From assembly GCA_026692725.1 (NCBI GenBank), contig JAPMUG010000003.1, forward strand, positions 1-64,000: a DNA stretch of 64,000 bases, written 5' to 3'. Numbering within the stretch: position 1 is the first letter of the stretch; the number at the start of each line of letters is the position of its first letter. Source of the stretch: Ecytonucleospora hepatopenaei (taxonomy: Eukaryota > Microsporidia > Enterocytozoonidae). A model generated the notes under the pieces. That model was not told the DNA's origin, ran no database searches, and saw only the letters and a program-made list of their open reading frames with translations. Below, piece after piece: positions 38,375 to 49,082 of this stretch. A program made the position numbers and the translations under genes.

Positions 38375-39556
38375 TTATTTTTTAATAAACATGTTTTGTA
38401 TAGCCTTTTCTGTCTTTTGTTGTATTTTTTGTGCTATTAAATTATTGTCTTCACAGTTGTTGTTTTTTAGGTCATTCAAAAAAGCAGTAAGATCTGAAAT
38501 GCATCTTTTCTTTAATTTTTTCTCATTAAAAAACAATTTACCTGGATTTATAAGGTTGTTTGTTTTTTCCTTAAAATCACCATTTTTAAAAGAAGATTTG
38601 TCAATTTTTTCTTTTTTAAAATGTTTTATTGCAGTCATTTCAAATAAAATATATAAATATTCATTTAAAATATCAAATAGTTCATTTATAAACATATCAT
38701 TAGATGTTTCTCTAGAAACAATCCGTGTAAACTCGATATTTTCATCTAAAATTCCTTTAATATATTTTCTTTTTATATTTTTATATTCTTCGGTATTATC
38801 CATTGCATGTTTTAATACGGTCAATGGATCAATTTCTAATATTTTTGAACTATCAGAGTCAATTAGCTTACTAAAACACAAAAGTATATTGTCCACATAT
38901 ACTTTTGTGTTGATTGATAGATTTAAATATTTGTCTTTAATGTTTTCCTTATTTTCTTTTTTACTTTCTTTAAAACTTTCTTTTTTACTTTCTTTCATGT
39001 ATAAAATTCTTTCCAAAATATTCAAAAAAGATTTTTCACCAATCACATTATACTTTCTAAATACTTTACAAATATTAAAAATATCACTGATACTGCAATT
39101 TTGAACATCAATATTTATAAAAAGATCATTTTTAACTGCACATAATTTTACATTGTTTATATTTGAAATACATAATAATACTTCATTTAAAGGTTTTGTG
39201 TTTAAAGATTTTTTTAAATCAAAAATCAATTTTGATATATTAATTTTATAATCATTAGACAATAAATCACTGTCAACGCTTTTATTAATTGATATATCAT
39301 TTGAATCAAATGAATTTTTATTTAAATTTGTGTGCTTTGTAAAATTGCAAGTCATATTAGTATTTTCATTTTTATGCTCTTGTTCGAAAGGATGCTCTGT
39401 TAAAATATTTATAGTTTGATTTTCTAAAATTTCATCTTTTTTAAAAAGACCTTCTGCTTCTTTTTCATAAGAAATGTTTAAAACATCTTTAAACTTGTTT
39501 ATTAGTGAATTGCATCTTGTGTTTATTTCATTTTCTGATTCATCAAAATATTCCAT
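38375..39556 (-). CDS. Hypothetical helical protein
   Basis: 393 aa, not recognised. An acidic N-terminus with an Asn/Ser-rich linker (to about 105), a central helical region, a short duplicated SKKESFKESKKEN stretch at about 195-207, and a helical C-terminus ending FIKK. No TM segment. AACCCT directly precedes the ATG, supporting the start. Divergent from Sec61 alpha (175 bp between ATGs). Confidence 0.7.
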   Translation of the reverse strand: MEYFDESENEINTRCNSLINKFKDVLNISYEKEAEGLFKKDEILENQTINILTEHPFEQEHKNENTNMTCNFTKHTNLNKNSFDSNDISINKSVDSDLLSNDYKINISKLIFDLKKSLNTKPLNEVLLCISNINNVKLCAVKNDLFINIDVQNCSISDIFNICKVFRKYNVIGEKSFLNILERILYMKESKKESFKESKKENKENIKDKYLNLSINTKVYVDNILLCFSKLIDSDSSKILEIDPLTVLKHAMDNTEEYKNIKRKYIKGILDENIEFTRIVSRETSNDMFINELFDILNEYLYILFEMTAIKHFKKEKIDKSSFKNGDFKEKTNNLINPGKLFFNEKKLKKRCISDLTAFLNDLKNNNCEDNNLIAQKIQQKTEKAIQNMFIKK

Positions 39557-39731
39557 AGGGTTATCTATATAAAAATATTAATTCTACTAAAATTGTTTAA
39601 AATTTTATATTTTATCAATAATTGCTTTTTATTCTAAATTAAGCACATTTATATTAATATTTATTTTTAAATAAACTGCAAATTAACCTTAAAAAGAAAC
39701 AAACAAAAGCAAAATTTTTAGTGCCCTTAAA

Positions 39732-41183
39732 ATGCAAACACAAAACAAAAAGCAAAGAACTTTCTTTCAAAAAACACTGTTGCTGGCAAGGCCTTTTTTA
39801 CCAGTCATCCCAGAAGTTACGTCGCCTTTAAGAACACTGCACATGAATGACAAATTGTTCTGGACATTTATCTCCATTCTTATTTATTCAATTGCTTCTC
39901 AGGTACCTTTGTTTGGAATGGTTAATACACAATCCAAGGATCCACTTGAGTGGCTAAGGGTAATGATGGCAAGTAACCGAGGAACACTTATGGACATTGG
40001 TATAGGACCAGTAGTTTCTTCCTCAATGATCATGAATTTCTTGACAACCACGGGATTAATCGTAGCAGATTTTACAGTTTTGGAGGATAAAATTTTATAT
40101 GACTGTTTTGGCAAACTTATTGCCATTTTAATAACAATTGTACAGGCAATTGTTCAAATTCAAACAGGATTTTATGGACCAACAGAGCATATTCCAACAC
40201 CTTACAAGGCTGTTATTTTTGTTCAGCTTTTATTTTCAGGTCTTATTATTATTTTACTAGATGAACTTTTACAAAAAGGTTATGGTTATGGAAATGGCGT
40301 CAATTTATTTATTGTTGCGAATGTATGTGAAAAAGTAGTTTGGTCTGCATTAAGTCCTCGTGTTTTTTACACAGGAAGGGGATTAGAATTTGAAGGATGT
40401 CTTATTTCTTTAGTTTATTCTATTTTTAGCAAAAGAAACAAACTAGTAGCCATTTATGAAATTTTATTTAGAGAAAATTTACCAAATCTCAGTCAATTTA
40501 TTTATACAATTTGCATTTTTGCTTTTGTTATTTGGATTCAACAGTTAAAAGTAAATTTAAATGTGTATTCTCTTAGAGCAAAGGGTGTTTCTGAAACTTA
40601 CCCAATTAATTTGCTATACACCAGTAATACACCGGTTGTGCTTCAGGGACAGCTTGTTAGTCATTTCTGTCTATTTTCAAAATTGCTGTATAATAGATGG
40701 CCGAATGTTCGCTTTTTCAAATTTTTAGGAATTTGGGACATGGATTACAAAAAAGGAGAAATTCCGATTGGAGGACTTAGCTACTATTTTACGGCACCTG
40801 AAAGTCTTTCAGATGCGTTAAAAAGACCAATTCACTTTATTTTTTATTTAGCATTTACTCTTTCTATTTCTGCTATTATGAGCAAAAATTGGAATGATAA
40901 TCAAGGTGAAACTTCTGAAAAAGTGTATGAAAAATTTAAAAGACAGGGAATTTCCATAAAAGGTGTTAGAGATGCAAATATATTAGATAAGCTTAATGAG
41001 TACATTCCAGTTGCTTCTGTATTAAGCGGTCTTGTAACATCTGCAGTTATAATTTTTTGTGATATTACCAGTACAATTGGATCAGGAACAAACATGTTTT
41101 TAGCTGCTTCAATCATACATCAATATGTAAAATTGGTATTTAAAGAAGCGGCAGTTTTACAAGGTAAAGTAATGGTAGAGTAA
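39732..41183 (+). CDS. SEC61: Sec61 alpha, ER protein-conducting channel
   Basis: 483 aa, full family length, with ten TM segments. Family blocks include the N-terminal FLPVIPEV, the plug region DPLEWLRVMMASNRGTLMDIG, GPVVSSSMIMNFL, the loop with GYGYGNGVNLFI, and KGVSETYPINLLYTSNTPVVLQ. It carries the co- and post-translational import of secretory and membrane proteins. GTGCCCTTAAA ATG marks the start. The most GC-rich and best conserved gene in this part of the window. Confidence 0.97.
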   Translation: MQTQNKKQRTFFQKTLLLARPFLPVIPEVTSPLRTLHMNDKLFWTFISILIYSIASQVPLFGMVNTQSKDPLEWLRVMMASNRGTLMDIGIGPVVSSSMIMNFLTTTGLIVADFTVLEDKILYDCFGKLIAILITIVQAIVQIQTGFYGPTEHIPTPYKAVIFVQLLFSGLIIILLDELLQKGYGYGNGVNLFIVANVCEKVVWSALSPRVFYTGRGLEFEGCLISLVYSIFSKRNKLVAIYEILFRENLPNLSQFIYTICIFAFVIWIQQLKVNLNVYSLRAKGVSETYPINLLYTSNTPVVLQGQLVSHFCLFSKLLYNRWPNVRFFKFLGIWDMDYKKGEIPIGGLSYYFTAPESLSDALKRPIHFIFYLAFTLSISAIMSKNWNDNQGETSEKVYEKFKRQGISIKGVRDANILDKLNEYIPVASVLSGLVTSAVIIFCDITSTIGSGTNMFLAASIIHQYVKLVFKEAAVLQGKVMVE

Positions 41184-41198
41184 ACTATTTCTCGATTT

Positions 41199-42161
41199 TT
41201 ATTTAAAAAATGGACAAATTATCTCAAAAATCTTGTCTATTTCAGGTTTTTTGTGCATAATATTATTTATAGTTTGCTTAAATAGCTTGTTGTTTCCCCT
41301 CCCTTTTCTTAAATTAATTATTGGATGCAAAATTTTAGATAGAGAATACTCTGTTTTAGAAACCCAACAAAAATATTCTTTTAATGCTTTTACAAAATCT
41401 ACGTCTTTGTTAAGTATATCATTAAAAACAGTCATGTTATTCCAAGCTTCTCTTCCAATCATTATGCCATCACAAATTGAAACTTTGTTTGCATTTTTTT
41501 CATTAATGCCACCATTAAGTCCAATAAAACAATCACCAAAATCTTTTTTAAGTCTATAAACATTTTCATATTCTAATTTTGGTATATTTCTATTCTGTTT
41601 GGGATTAAGTCCTTTTAACCAACATTTTCTAGCATGCACATAAAATGTTTTGCATGGTGTATTTTTGATTATTGTTTCAACAAAATTATAAAGAAATTCA
41701 TAAGAATCATTTTCATCTACTCCTGTTCTTATTTTCAGCGAAATTATAATGCCTGTTTCCTCATAAACTCTGTTTATAATTGTTATAACAATATCTGGAT
41801 GCAACATCAAAATTGCTCCAAACATACCCGCCTGCACTCGATCGGATGGACATCCACAGTTTAAATTGAACATTTTATGTCCTAATGACACTAGTCTTTT
41901 TATTGCATCCACAATTAATACTGGATCTGATCCTCCTATTTGTACAACTGTTCGTTCTTCTGCATCACCCAGCAGATATTTTAATTTTACATCTGTTACA
42001 TTAATCACTGTATTAGCAACAATCATTTCTGAAAAAAGAACAACTTCTGAACAAATTAAGCGCATAAAATGTCTGAAACAAGGAGTGGTTATTTTTAACA
42101 TTGGTGCACATGATAGTTCTTTCTTTTTAAAGTCAATAAAAGTTTTATCAGACCCTTCCAT
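41199..42161 (-). CDS. tRNA-dihydrouridine synthase, DusA type
   Basis: 320 aa. FMN enzyme reducing uridines in tRNA. It is strikingly like bacterial/plant DusA rather than the fungal Dus1-Dus4: APMLKITTPCFRHFMRL, VVQIGGSDP, FNLNCGCPSDRVQAGMFGA (catalytic Cys about 104), YVHARKCWLKGLNPKQNR and GLNGGI all follow the DusA order and wording. The open frame extends 19 codons upstream to another ATG (42218), but that extension is hydrophobic and has no CCC motif. MEGSDKTF at 42161, with ACCACCGTCC just upstream, is preferred. The stop lies 15 bp from that of convergent Sec61. Confidence 0.88.
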   Translation of the reverse strand: MEGSDKTFIDFKKKELSCAPMLKITTPCFRHFMRLICSEVVLFSEMIVANTVINVTDVKLKYLLGDAEERTVVQIGGSDPVLIVDAIKRLVSLGHKMFNLNCGCPSDRVQAGMFGAILMLHPDIVITIINRVYEETGIIISLKIRTGVDENDSYEFLYNFVETIIKNTPCKTFYVHARKCWLKGLNPKQNRNIPKLEYENVYRLKKDFGDCFIGLNGGINEKNANKVSICDGIMIGREAWNNMTVFNDILNKDVDFVKALKEYFCWVSKTEYSLSKILHPIINLRKGRGNNKLFKQTINNIMHKKPEIDKIFEIICPFFK

Positions 42162-42243
42162 TTTGGACGGTGGTATAAAATTTAAAATAAAATAAACAAT
42201 AAAATATTTTTTAAACATAAAATTTATGATTTTTACATTTGAT

Positions 42244-43722
42244 TTAAAAATAAATGCGTTTTATATTGCTTTTGGTATATTCTTGATTACATTTAGGACA
42301 GTTTCTTGATCTTGTTTTTAATCTATGTTCTAAACATTCTTGACAAAAACAATGCATACATTTATCAATGACATATGACTTAATATTTGATTTGCACAGC
42401 CCACAATATACATATTCATTTAAAATGTCTATTTTTCTCTGTAAATCTACTGATGTTGTATTGTCTCTAAATGCTTTTTCATAAGAATCCACCGTTCCTT
42501 GTAAAATTAAATTTCTTTTTTCAACTTCTTGTATTTTGCTGTTTAATGAGTTTATTTCATCAAGTTGTTTATAAACAATTTTTGCTTTTTCTTCCTTATT
42601 TTTTTCTATGTCATTTATTTCTTTTTTTGTTATTTTAAGCAATTTAGACACGCTTTGATATTTTGCTGTAATTTCTTTTAATTGGTCTTCTAACCCTCCA
42701 AATTCTTGCATGTTTTTTGTATGTATTTCTTCAATTTCTTTTTTTAAATCCTCAATGCGTTTTAGCATGTTTTGGGTTTTTTCATGTTGCTTTTCAGTTA
42801 GACGGGCTCTTGTCTGCCCTTCTACAATTTTTGCTTCAAAGTCTCTGTTTTTTCTATTTAAAAAAGATATCTGTTGATTTAATTTTGCGTTCATTTCAGT
42901 AACTTTATCAAATGCATCAGATACTGATTTAATTTCTTCCATTAAATATTCTTCTCCCTTGAAAATTTGGTGGTTTTCTTTTGATTTTTTTGTTATTTCA
43001 TCTAAAATTTCTTTTATTTTTCCACATTCCTTTTTTTCCTGCTCGAGATGCTTTCTTTCCTTTTCTAGAAAAAATATCTTTTGTTCCATTCTTTTATTAA
43101 CACCTTTTATTTCCAAAAGATCATTTTCAAGCTGAAAATTTTTAGCTTCTAGCTCTACAGTTTTGTCTGTATTTTTCTTTTTTACTTCTTCATTTGAATT
43201 TTTCTCTTCTAATTTATAAATATTTTGTCTTAGCTCTTCTTCTATTTTAATGTGAGCATCTTCTTTTTCAAGTAATGCCTTTTCCTTTTCAGACAGTTCA
43301 TTTGATAACTTGTTTATTTTTTCATACAAATTTTTAGTCTCTGTGTTTAACTCAACTTTAATTGGTGTAAAATCATGTTTGACCTTTTTATTATTTTCTT
43401 CAGATACTTCTTGTTGTATAGAGAGTTGATTTTTTAAATTCAAAATCTGCTCTTCCAGTTCTAAAATTTTTTCTGTTTTTTCATGTAAAATGCTTTTAGT
43501 GTCTTTAGTACCCCATGCATTTCCTGCTTCAAAGGACGCATTTGATTTGTCAAGCACTAGATTTTCCTCATACAATTTTTTATATTTTTGTAAATTGAAA
43601 GTTAAAAATTTCAAATATTCTTTGTTTATTATGCTATTTTTATATAATTCTCCAATCTGCTTATCAATCAGCTCCATTTTCTTTTTCGGAACGTTGTCCA
43701 CAATTCCTTTAATTTTTACCAT
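42244..43722 (-). CDS. BRE1: Bre1-like RING E3 ubiquitin ligase
   Basis: 492 aa. Residues about 25-430 are almost continuous coiled coil. The C-terminus is a C3HC4 RING (CGLCKSNIKSYVIDKCMHCF, CLEHRLKTRSRNCPKC) followed by a short KSNIKRIYF tail. This architecture is that of Bre1/RNF20, which ubiquitylates histone H2B with Rad6, though other coiled-coil RING ligases remain possible. The start at 43722 is immediately preceded by TTTTACCC; the longer open frame starts at TTG inside the neighbouring eIF2 alpha gene. Confidence 0.72.
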   Translation of the reverse strand: MVKIKGIVDNVPKKKMELIDKQIGELYKNSIINKEYLKFLTFNLQKYKKLYEENLVLDKSNASFEAGNAWGTKDTKSILHEKTEKILELEEQILNLKNQLSIQQEVSEENNKKVKHDFTPIKVELNTETKNLYEKINKLSNELSEKEKALLEKEDAHIKIEEELRQNIYKLEEKNSNEEVKKKNTDKTVELEAKNFQLENDLLEIKGVNKRMEQKIFFLEKERKHLEQEKKECGKIKEILDEITKKSKENHQIFKGEEYLMEEIKSVSDAFDKVTEMNAKLNQQISFLNRKNRDFEAKIVEGQTRARLTEKQHEKTQNMLKRIEDLKKEIEEIHTKNMQEFGGLEDQLKEITAKYQSVSKLLKITKKEINDIEKNKEEKAKIVYKQLDEINSLNSKIQEVEKRNLILQGTVDSYEKAFRDNTTSVDLQRKIDILNEYVYCGLCKSNIKSYVIDKCMHCFCQECLEHRLKTRSRNCPKCNQEYTKSNIKRIYF

Positions 43723-43764
43723 GGGTAAAATCGGTTTAATTTGGAAAAAAATTTTTTGTCCTTG
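43723..43764. promoter_or_regulatory. 42-bp bidirectional promoter (Bre1-like / eIF2 alpha)
   Basis: The two divergent ATGs are 42 bp apart. The Bre1-like side has ACCC touching its ATG; the eIF2 alpha side has only GTCCTTG before its ATG. The intervening sequence is A/T-rich. This is the second extremely short divergent control region of the window and again involves an eIF2-pathway gene. Confidence 0.6.
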
Positions 43765-44616
43765 ATGTTTACAACACAAATAAATGCGCAATCATTACAA
43801 GAAGGACAATACGTTGTTGTAAAAGTAATTAAGATGGAAGACAATATTGTTACAGTTGAAGCACTTGAATATCCTGGCATAAAAGGACTTATCATGCCCA
43901 ATGAACTTTCTCGTAAAAGAATAAAAAATGCAATACAGGCAACAAAAGTTGGTAAAACAGAAGTTTGTCAAGTTCTGAAAATTGAAAATTCAAACTATGA
44001 TTTTTCTCTCAAACAAGTGGATGAACAATCAAAAACAAATGTTTTGAATGAATTTAAGCAAAACAAGCTTGCATATAGAATTGCTGAAAAAGTAAGCAAA
44101 GCAACAAATGTAACCATTGAAGACATATATTCGCATTTTTCAAAGGAAATAGAAGCTCACCGTTCTTTTTTTAATTTTTTAAGCGCAATTAGAGATAATT
44201 TGGCGTTGTTAAATAACAGCAATATTGTTGAGGATAATCTTTACAATGTAATAAAGCACCAATTTAAGGCTTCTTCTTTTAAAATTAGAGCTGATATTGA
44301 TATAAATTGCTATAAATACAATGGACTTGAAATTATAAAGAATGCATTACAAAAAGGACAGGATTTAGATTCCAGTGTTGAAATTTGCCTGTTGAACACA
44401 CCTACATTTTCCATCACCAAGACATGTTCAGACAAAGACCAGGGGTTTGAAGCAGTTAAAAAAATAATTGAATGCATTAAAAAATCAATTGAAGAGAAAG
44501 GTGGTGTTTTTCATTTAATGGCTGAACCAAGGCTTTATGGAGAAAAAAACAAGCACAATTTGTTGAAAAGCAATTTGGAAGAAAGCATGCTAACTTCATC
44601 ATCTGATTCTGAATAA
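43765..44616 (+). CDS. SUI2: Translation initiation factor eIF2, alpha subunit
   Basis: 283 aa. N-terminal S1 domain (about 10-85) with EGQYVVVKVIKMEDN and NELSRKRIK. The Ser49 in NELSRKR corresponds to the regulatory Ser51, so the phosphorylation site for stress kinases is kept. A helical domain and the C-terminal alpha/beta domain follow (ADIDINCYKYNGLEIIKNAL, GGVFHLMAEPRLYG), with a short Ser/Asp tail. The open frame starts 8 codons upstream at TTG; ATG 43765 (MFTTQIN) is used. Confidence 0.92.
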   Translation: MFTTQINAQSLQEGQYVVVKVIKMEDNIVTVEALEYPGIKGLIMPNELSRKRIKNAIQATKVGKTEVCQVLKIENSNYDFSLKQVDEQSKTNVLNEFKQNKLAYRIAEKVSKATNVTIEDIYSHFSKEIEAHRSFFNFLSAIRDNLALLNNSNIVEDNLYNVIKHQFKASSFKIRADIDINCYKYNGLEIIKNALQKGQDLDSSVEICLLNTPTFSITKTCSDKDQGFEAVKKIIECIKKSIEEKGGVFHLMAEPRLYGEKNKHNLLKSNLEESMLTSSSDSE

Positions 44617-44678
44617 ATTTTAAATTTACTTTTTAACATTATTCTTGTTAGAGTTTACCTTTAAAAATTTATCCCTTT

Positions 44679-47600
44679 ATGAGAGTTTTTAAACAAAGAA
44701 ATGTATTTTATATTGACATTCAAAAGCAAATCTTATCAGGATATGTTGAGATGGATATAAAAAGAGAACAAACAGAGGATGTTTTGCATTTTAAAAGCTG
44801 TTGTTTGGAAATAGAACAAATTGAATTAATAGGTCAAAAGAATTATGTTCTTCAGCCAAAATTTACTGCAAAAGACGAAATGATTGATAAAAACAGCGCA
44901 GATGGTTTTGACGTGATCATTCCAAAAAACCTAAAAATAGGAAATTTTATGCTAAGAATTATTTTTCATAAAAACGAAATAAACCCAGGGATGATTTATT
45001 ATAGACCTGTTTCTCAATATGATCAGCACAGAGAAATGTTAGTGGATTGTTCATCTTATATATGTCCATACATAGATCAAACATCTGATATAGAATTGGT
45101 TTATGTGATTCCAAACAATCGCAACCTTGAGGTTCTTTCAACAGGAAAACTCGTGAGGGTTTCTGAAAAAACACAAAATCTTGTTTATGTTTATGAAGCA
45201 AAAGGAGTTTCAATTAAGGATGTTAGATTTGCAATTGGAACTTATAAAAATCAAACAATATGCGAAGAAAGTATTTTGTGTACCCCTTCAAAAGTACAAA
45301 TAAATGTTGATGATTTTGTAGAGGATGTTGAAAATATTAACAGATATCTTTCAACCTATGTAAATTTTGTAAAACCTGTAATTTTGTTTACAATGTGTGA
45401 TATTCAAGAAGTTATAGGAAAAGATATGATTGTTTTGAACATAAGTCATTTAAGATCTTCAAAAGACATAGAACTTAATTTTATATTAAAAGAAAAGATG
45501 TGTATGTTAATGTCAGAACAAATTTTTATGTATTTTAATCACGCATGGGTGGATACGTGGATTTTTCAAGGACTCAGTGGATATCTAAGCGATTTAACTA
45601 TTAGATATTTATTTGGTCATAATGAATTTCTTTACAGGCAATATATAGATAAGGAATATGTAAGTCAAAATGATGTAATAGAACCACCTTTATTTTATAG
45701 TGATAGAAAGGAATGTGAATATTTTTCACGCTTTTTTAAAACGAAGGCAAAAATGGTTTTTCACACAATACACAATCAGCTTTCAGGTGCATTTCTAAAG
45801 AAGATTATTGTGGCGGTCATTAAAATAAAGACAAAAGATGTGATTTCTGGAACAAACGCAGAACAAAAAGATCTTAAACCGCCAACTTTAAATTCGGAAG
45901 AATCTTCCTCGGGAAGTAAAAAAATAAAGGTTAAAATTACAAGTCCTGTAAGTTTCCAAAAAACATCAAAATTGAGCTACAACAAAAAAAGTCACCAAAG
46001 ATTAATATTTCCCAAAAAGCAAATGCAATTGACAATATAATATCATCTGAATATGTCGATTCTAGCAGAAATGATTTTTTTACACCGTTTTTTATAAAAA
46101 TTATCAAAGATTCTTCAGGAAAAGACATGAAACCATTTTTTGACTTTTATGTTTTTTCTCCAGGGTTGTTGAAAATTGATATTTCTGTAAAAGTTAATAA
46201 TAAAAAGGGTATTGTGATGGTTGAATCCCAACAAAACTCGACTTCAAGAATTAAAGCTGCAAACACTTCTTATTTTTCTTTTATAAAAATAAAGTCTGTT
46301 GAGACAGATGGCACTTTTAACCAAAAAATAGCATGTAACACCCAAAGTTCTTTTGCTATTCACAGAAAAACGGAGACAGGAACTGTGCTGTTTGTAAGGG
46401 CTGATTGTAAAAGGGAATTTTTTGGTAAGATTACTGTTATACAGGGAGAAAATCTTTTTATAGAACAATTGCTTGATAAAAATGTAACAGGACAACTGGA
46501 AGCGCTGGAGTATTTTAAAAATAACACAAGTAAAAAGGCGATAGAAGCATTGGAAAGAGTTGCAGAAAGTAGCACTACGTTTTATAGGGTAAAGAAAAAA
46601 ATTTATGATATTTTAAAAAATGTCAGTGTAAAGAATTTTTCTGAAGCTAAACAAAACTACAATGGTACAATGCGACTTATTCAGTTTTTTATAAAGATGA
46701 GATGTGTTTCTAACTCAACTGTTGTGAAGAATACAGAAACAGGAATTTTAAATTTTATGATACAAAAGGCATTGGTTAAAAGTATTACAGACTCTCCTGG
46801 TACTGACAAAAATAATATAGGTGTTATTGTATCTTTTCTTAATAACATACTTAATTATAATGATACTACAAAGGAACATTTTGACGATCCTTTTTATTTG
46901 TCAAATATTTTAAATAAGCTTACGATGCATAAAATTGGGTTAAAAAATGTTGATGAAGTTTTATTAAGTGAAATTGAAAGATTTAGGTTGTTGGACATGG
47001 TTTTTTCTTCTCCAAAAAATATTATCAGTAAAACCTGTGTTGTTTGTTTACTTAGGTTGGCTTTCCTGAACAAAATTAAAATAAGAATAGAATTTTTGAG
47101 AAATTTAAGCAAATATCCCAATTACATTGATCTTAGGATTCTTGCACTGGAAGGGTTGTTTATTTTTGATCTAGAAAATATTGATTTTGAAGAATATACC
47201 GATTCTATTGAAATGCTTGAAGGAATGCTAAAAATTTTAATTAGGCTCTTAGAATTAGGATTTAAGAATATTAAACAATTTTTAAAAGATAAATCTAATC
47301 AAATATTAAAATATTACAATTTATATATTGGGCATAGATTAAGAGATCTGTTTGAAATTGTATTGGGGAGGTTAACTTTGACCGAAATGGACTATATTCA
47401 ACAACGCGTATTTGAAATAAATTATGCATTAGAAAACAAACAGGAAATTTCAATGGTCGTAGAGCAAGCGATGGGAGGAAAGAAAATCATAATGGTAGAT
47501 TTTGAAAAACTAAAATTGATGGTTTTTAAGAAAACATTTAAAATAAGGTTGCACTGCAGTAAAAATGAAGAAAAGGAAGAAGAAAGCGAACCATATGAAG

Positions 47601-48703
47601 TTAAATTTATGGTTACCCTTAAGTATAAAACGTACAGACCTGTTAAAGTTTTTGGGACAACGATATTGAGACTGTTTGCGCGTGGAGTTTCCTTAAAATA
47701 CAGAAATTGTGATGTTCCGTTTTTAATATCACAGTCTTTGAGAGTGACTAAATGTTTTACAGCCATTGAAAAGTATTTAAGAGGGTTAAAATACACTGAC
47801 AAATATGACACAGAAGTTTTACCTTTTAAAAGAACAGAAGACGAGTTTACAAGAGAAAAATTAACCATTGCTTATCTTTCCCATAAACAAAAATCCAGCA
47901 ATGTTAATGAATATTTTACATTAAGAAATTATATTGATATTTTGTACAAAAAGAGTTTTAGGTTTATTTTTTTGTATGTTCCATATAACAGCAAGTTGTA
48001 CATTGGATGTAAAACTATGCTTAATGCAATGGAAAGGTGTATTTACCAATATGCACTTATACCTGAAAAGGTTGCGATCATGAATGAACTGTTAAGACAG
48101 GAATGTGTTGCATTTTTGGAAAGTTTGATGAAAAATGAGAGGTATGTGCATTTTATTAACGAAGTAAATACACATGAATTTAAAAATTATTTAGATGTTG
48201 TAAGGCATTCTGTGTGTCTTAAAAATATTCTAAAAAGATTAAAACAGGTTGAGGAAGTAAAACAAGTAGAAGGAGGTTCTTTAAATTCCACTTCAGTCAA
48301 ATACATGTCTTTTGATACATTTTATTTTGAATTAAAAAAGGTAGCAACAAATGCATTGATGTTTAATCCTAAAGTTTCTAAGATACACTCAGATGCAGAA
48401 ATTTTGCTTGAGGAAATTGAATTTTTTAGATCTAAACGAACCTTGCATGAAATTAAAGGGAAAAAGATGTTGAAAGAACTATTTAGGCAGTATGATACAA
48501 AAAACTTTGATTTTGATTTTGATTGGACTGCTATCAGAACGTGGAATGATCTTGATGAGGAGTTAACTGAGATAAAAAGGAAATATTCTAGATATTCAGC
48601 GAATGGTAAGTTAGTTAATGAAAATGCTGGTAAGGTCCGTAAACTTTTAGAGGGGTATTTTTTGATTTTAAACAACAGAGTTTTGCAGACTGATAAATTT
48701 TAA
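44679..48703 (+). CDS. TAF2: TFIID subunit TAF2 (split over two frames)
   Basis: Scaffold subunit of TFIID. The first frame (44679-46040) is the M1-aminopeptidase-like part without a zinc site, including FNHAWVDTWIFQGLSGYLSD. The second frame is open from 45935 and runs to 48703. It carries FYVFSPGLLKIDISVKVNNK (typical TAF2 QWVYGSGxPxxxVxxxFNxKK), helical repeats and a long C-terminal helical region. Together about 1,330 aa, the normal TAF2 length. The frame change lies between about 45935 and 46037. It could be a short intron starting GTAAGT at 45948 or a one-base indel in A7 (45984-45990). ATCCCTTT precedes the ATG. Confidence 0.85.
45935..46040 (+). other. Frame-change zone in TAF2
   Basis: Both frames are open here. 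GTAAGT, the favoured microsporidian 5' splice site, occurs at 45948-45953 exactly on a codon boundary. AG dinucleotides ending at 45976, 45991 and 46000 would each restore the frame (introns of 29, 44 or 53 nt), but none has a good branch point or a TAG/CAG end. Alternatively, one extra A in the run 45984-45990 joins NKK to SPKINISQK without any loss. Confidence 0.5.
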
Positions 48704-48731
48704 TAAATTTTTAAAATATTTTTGTCGTTTT

Positions 48732-49082
48732 ATGGATTATTTTTTAGAAGATGATGTTTTTACTGAAGATGAAGAGTATGAATTGTCTTTATCTGTAGAA
48801 AAAAGAAGGGAAAAAATACGCAATGTACTTTTAAACAATAAAAGTAAAGGCTTTGATTTCTTGTTTTTAAAAAACATAAAATTTTTAAAAATATTTGTGG
48901 GATTTGTATATGAATTAGATTTAATAGATGAATTATTGGATTTTATTGCCGAAAATATTAAATACAATGATAGATACGAAAATTTTTTAAACCAAATACT
49001 AAACAACAAGACTCTTTTAGACAATTATATAAAAAAAGAAAAAAATATTAAAACCCCCTGCAATGAAAAACAAAAAGAATGA
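48732..49082 (+). CDS. Small hypothetical acidic/helical protein
   Basis: 116 aa, not recognised. Acidic N-terminus (LEDDVFTEDEEYEL), then hydrophobic helices (about 42-75) and a Lys-rich end. It starts 28 bp after TAF2 and its last 20 nt overlap the next gene, so it sits in a tight same-strand run. No CCC motif at the ATG. Confidence 0.6.
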   Translation: MDYFLEDDVFTEDEEYELSLSVEKRREKIRNVLLNNKSKGFDFLFLKNIKFLKIFVGFVYELDLIDELLDFIAENIKYNDRYENFLNQILNNKTLLDNYIKKEKNIKTPCNEKQKE

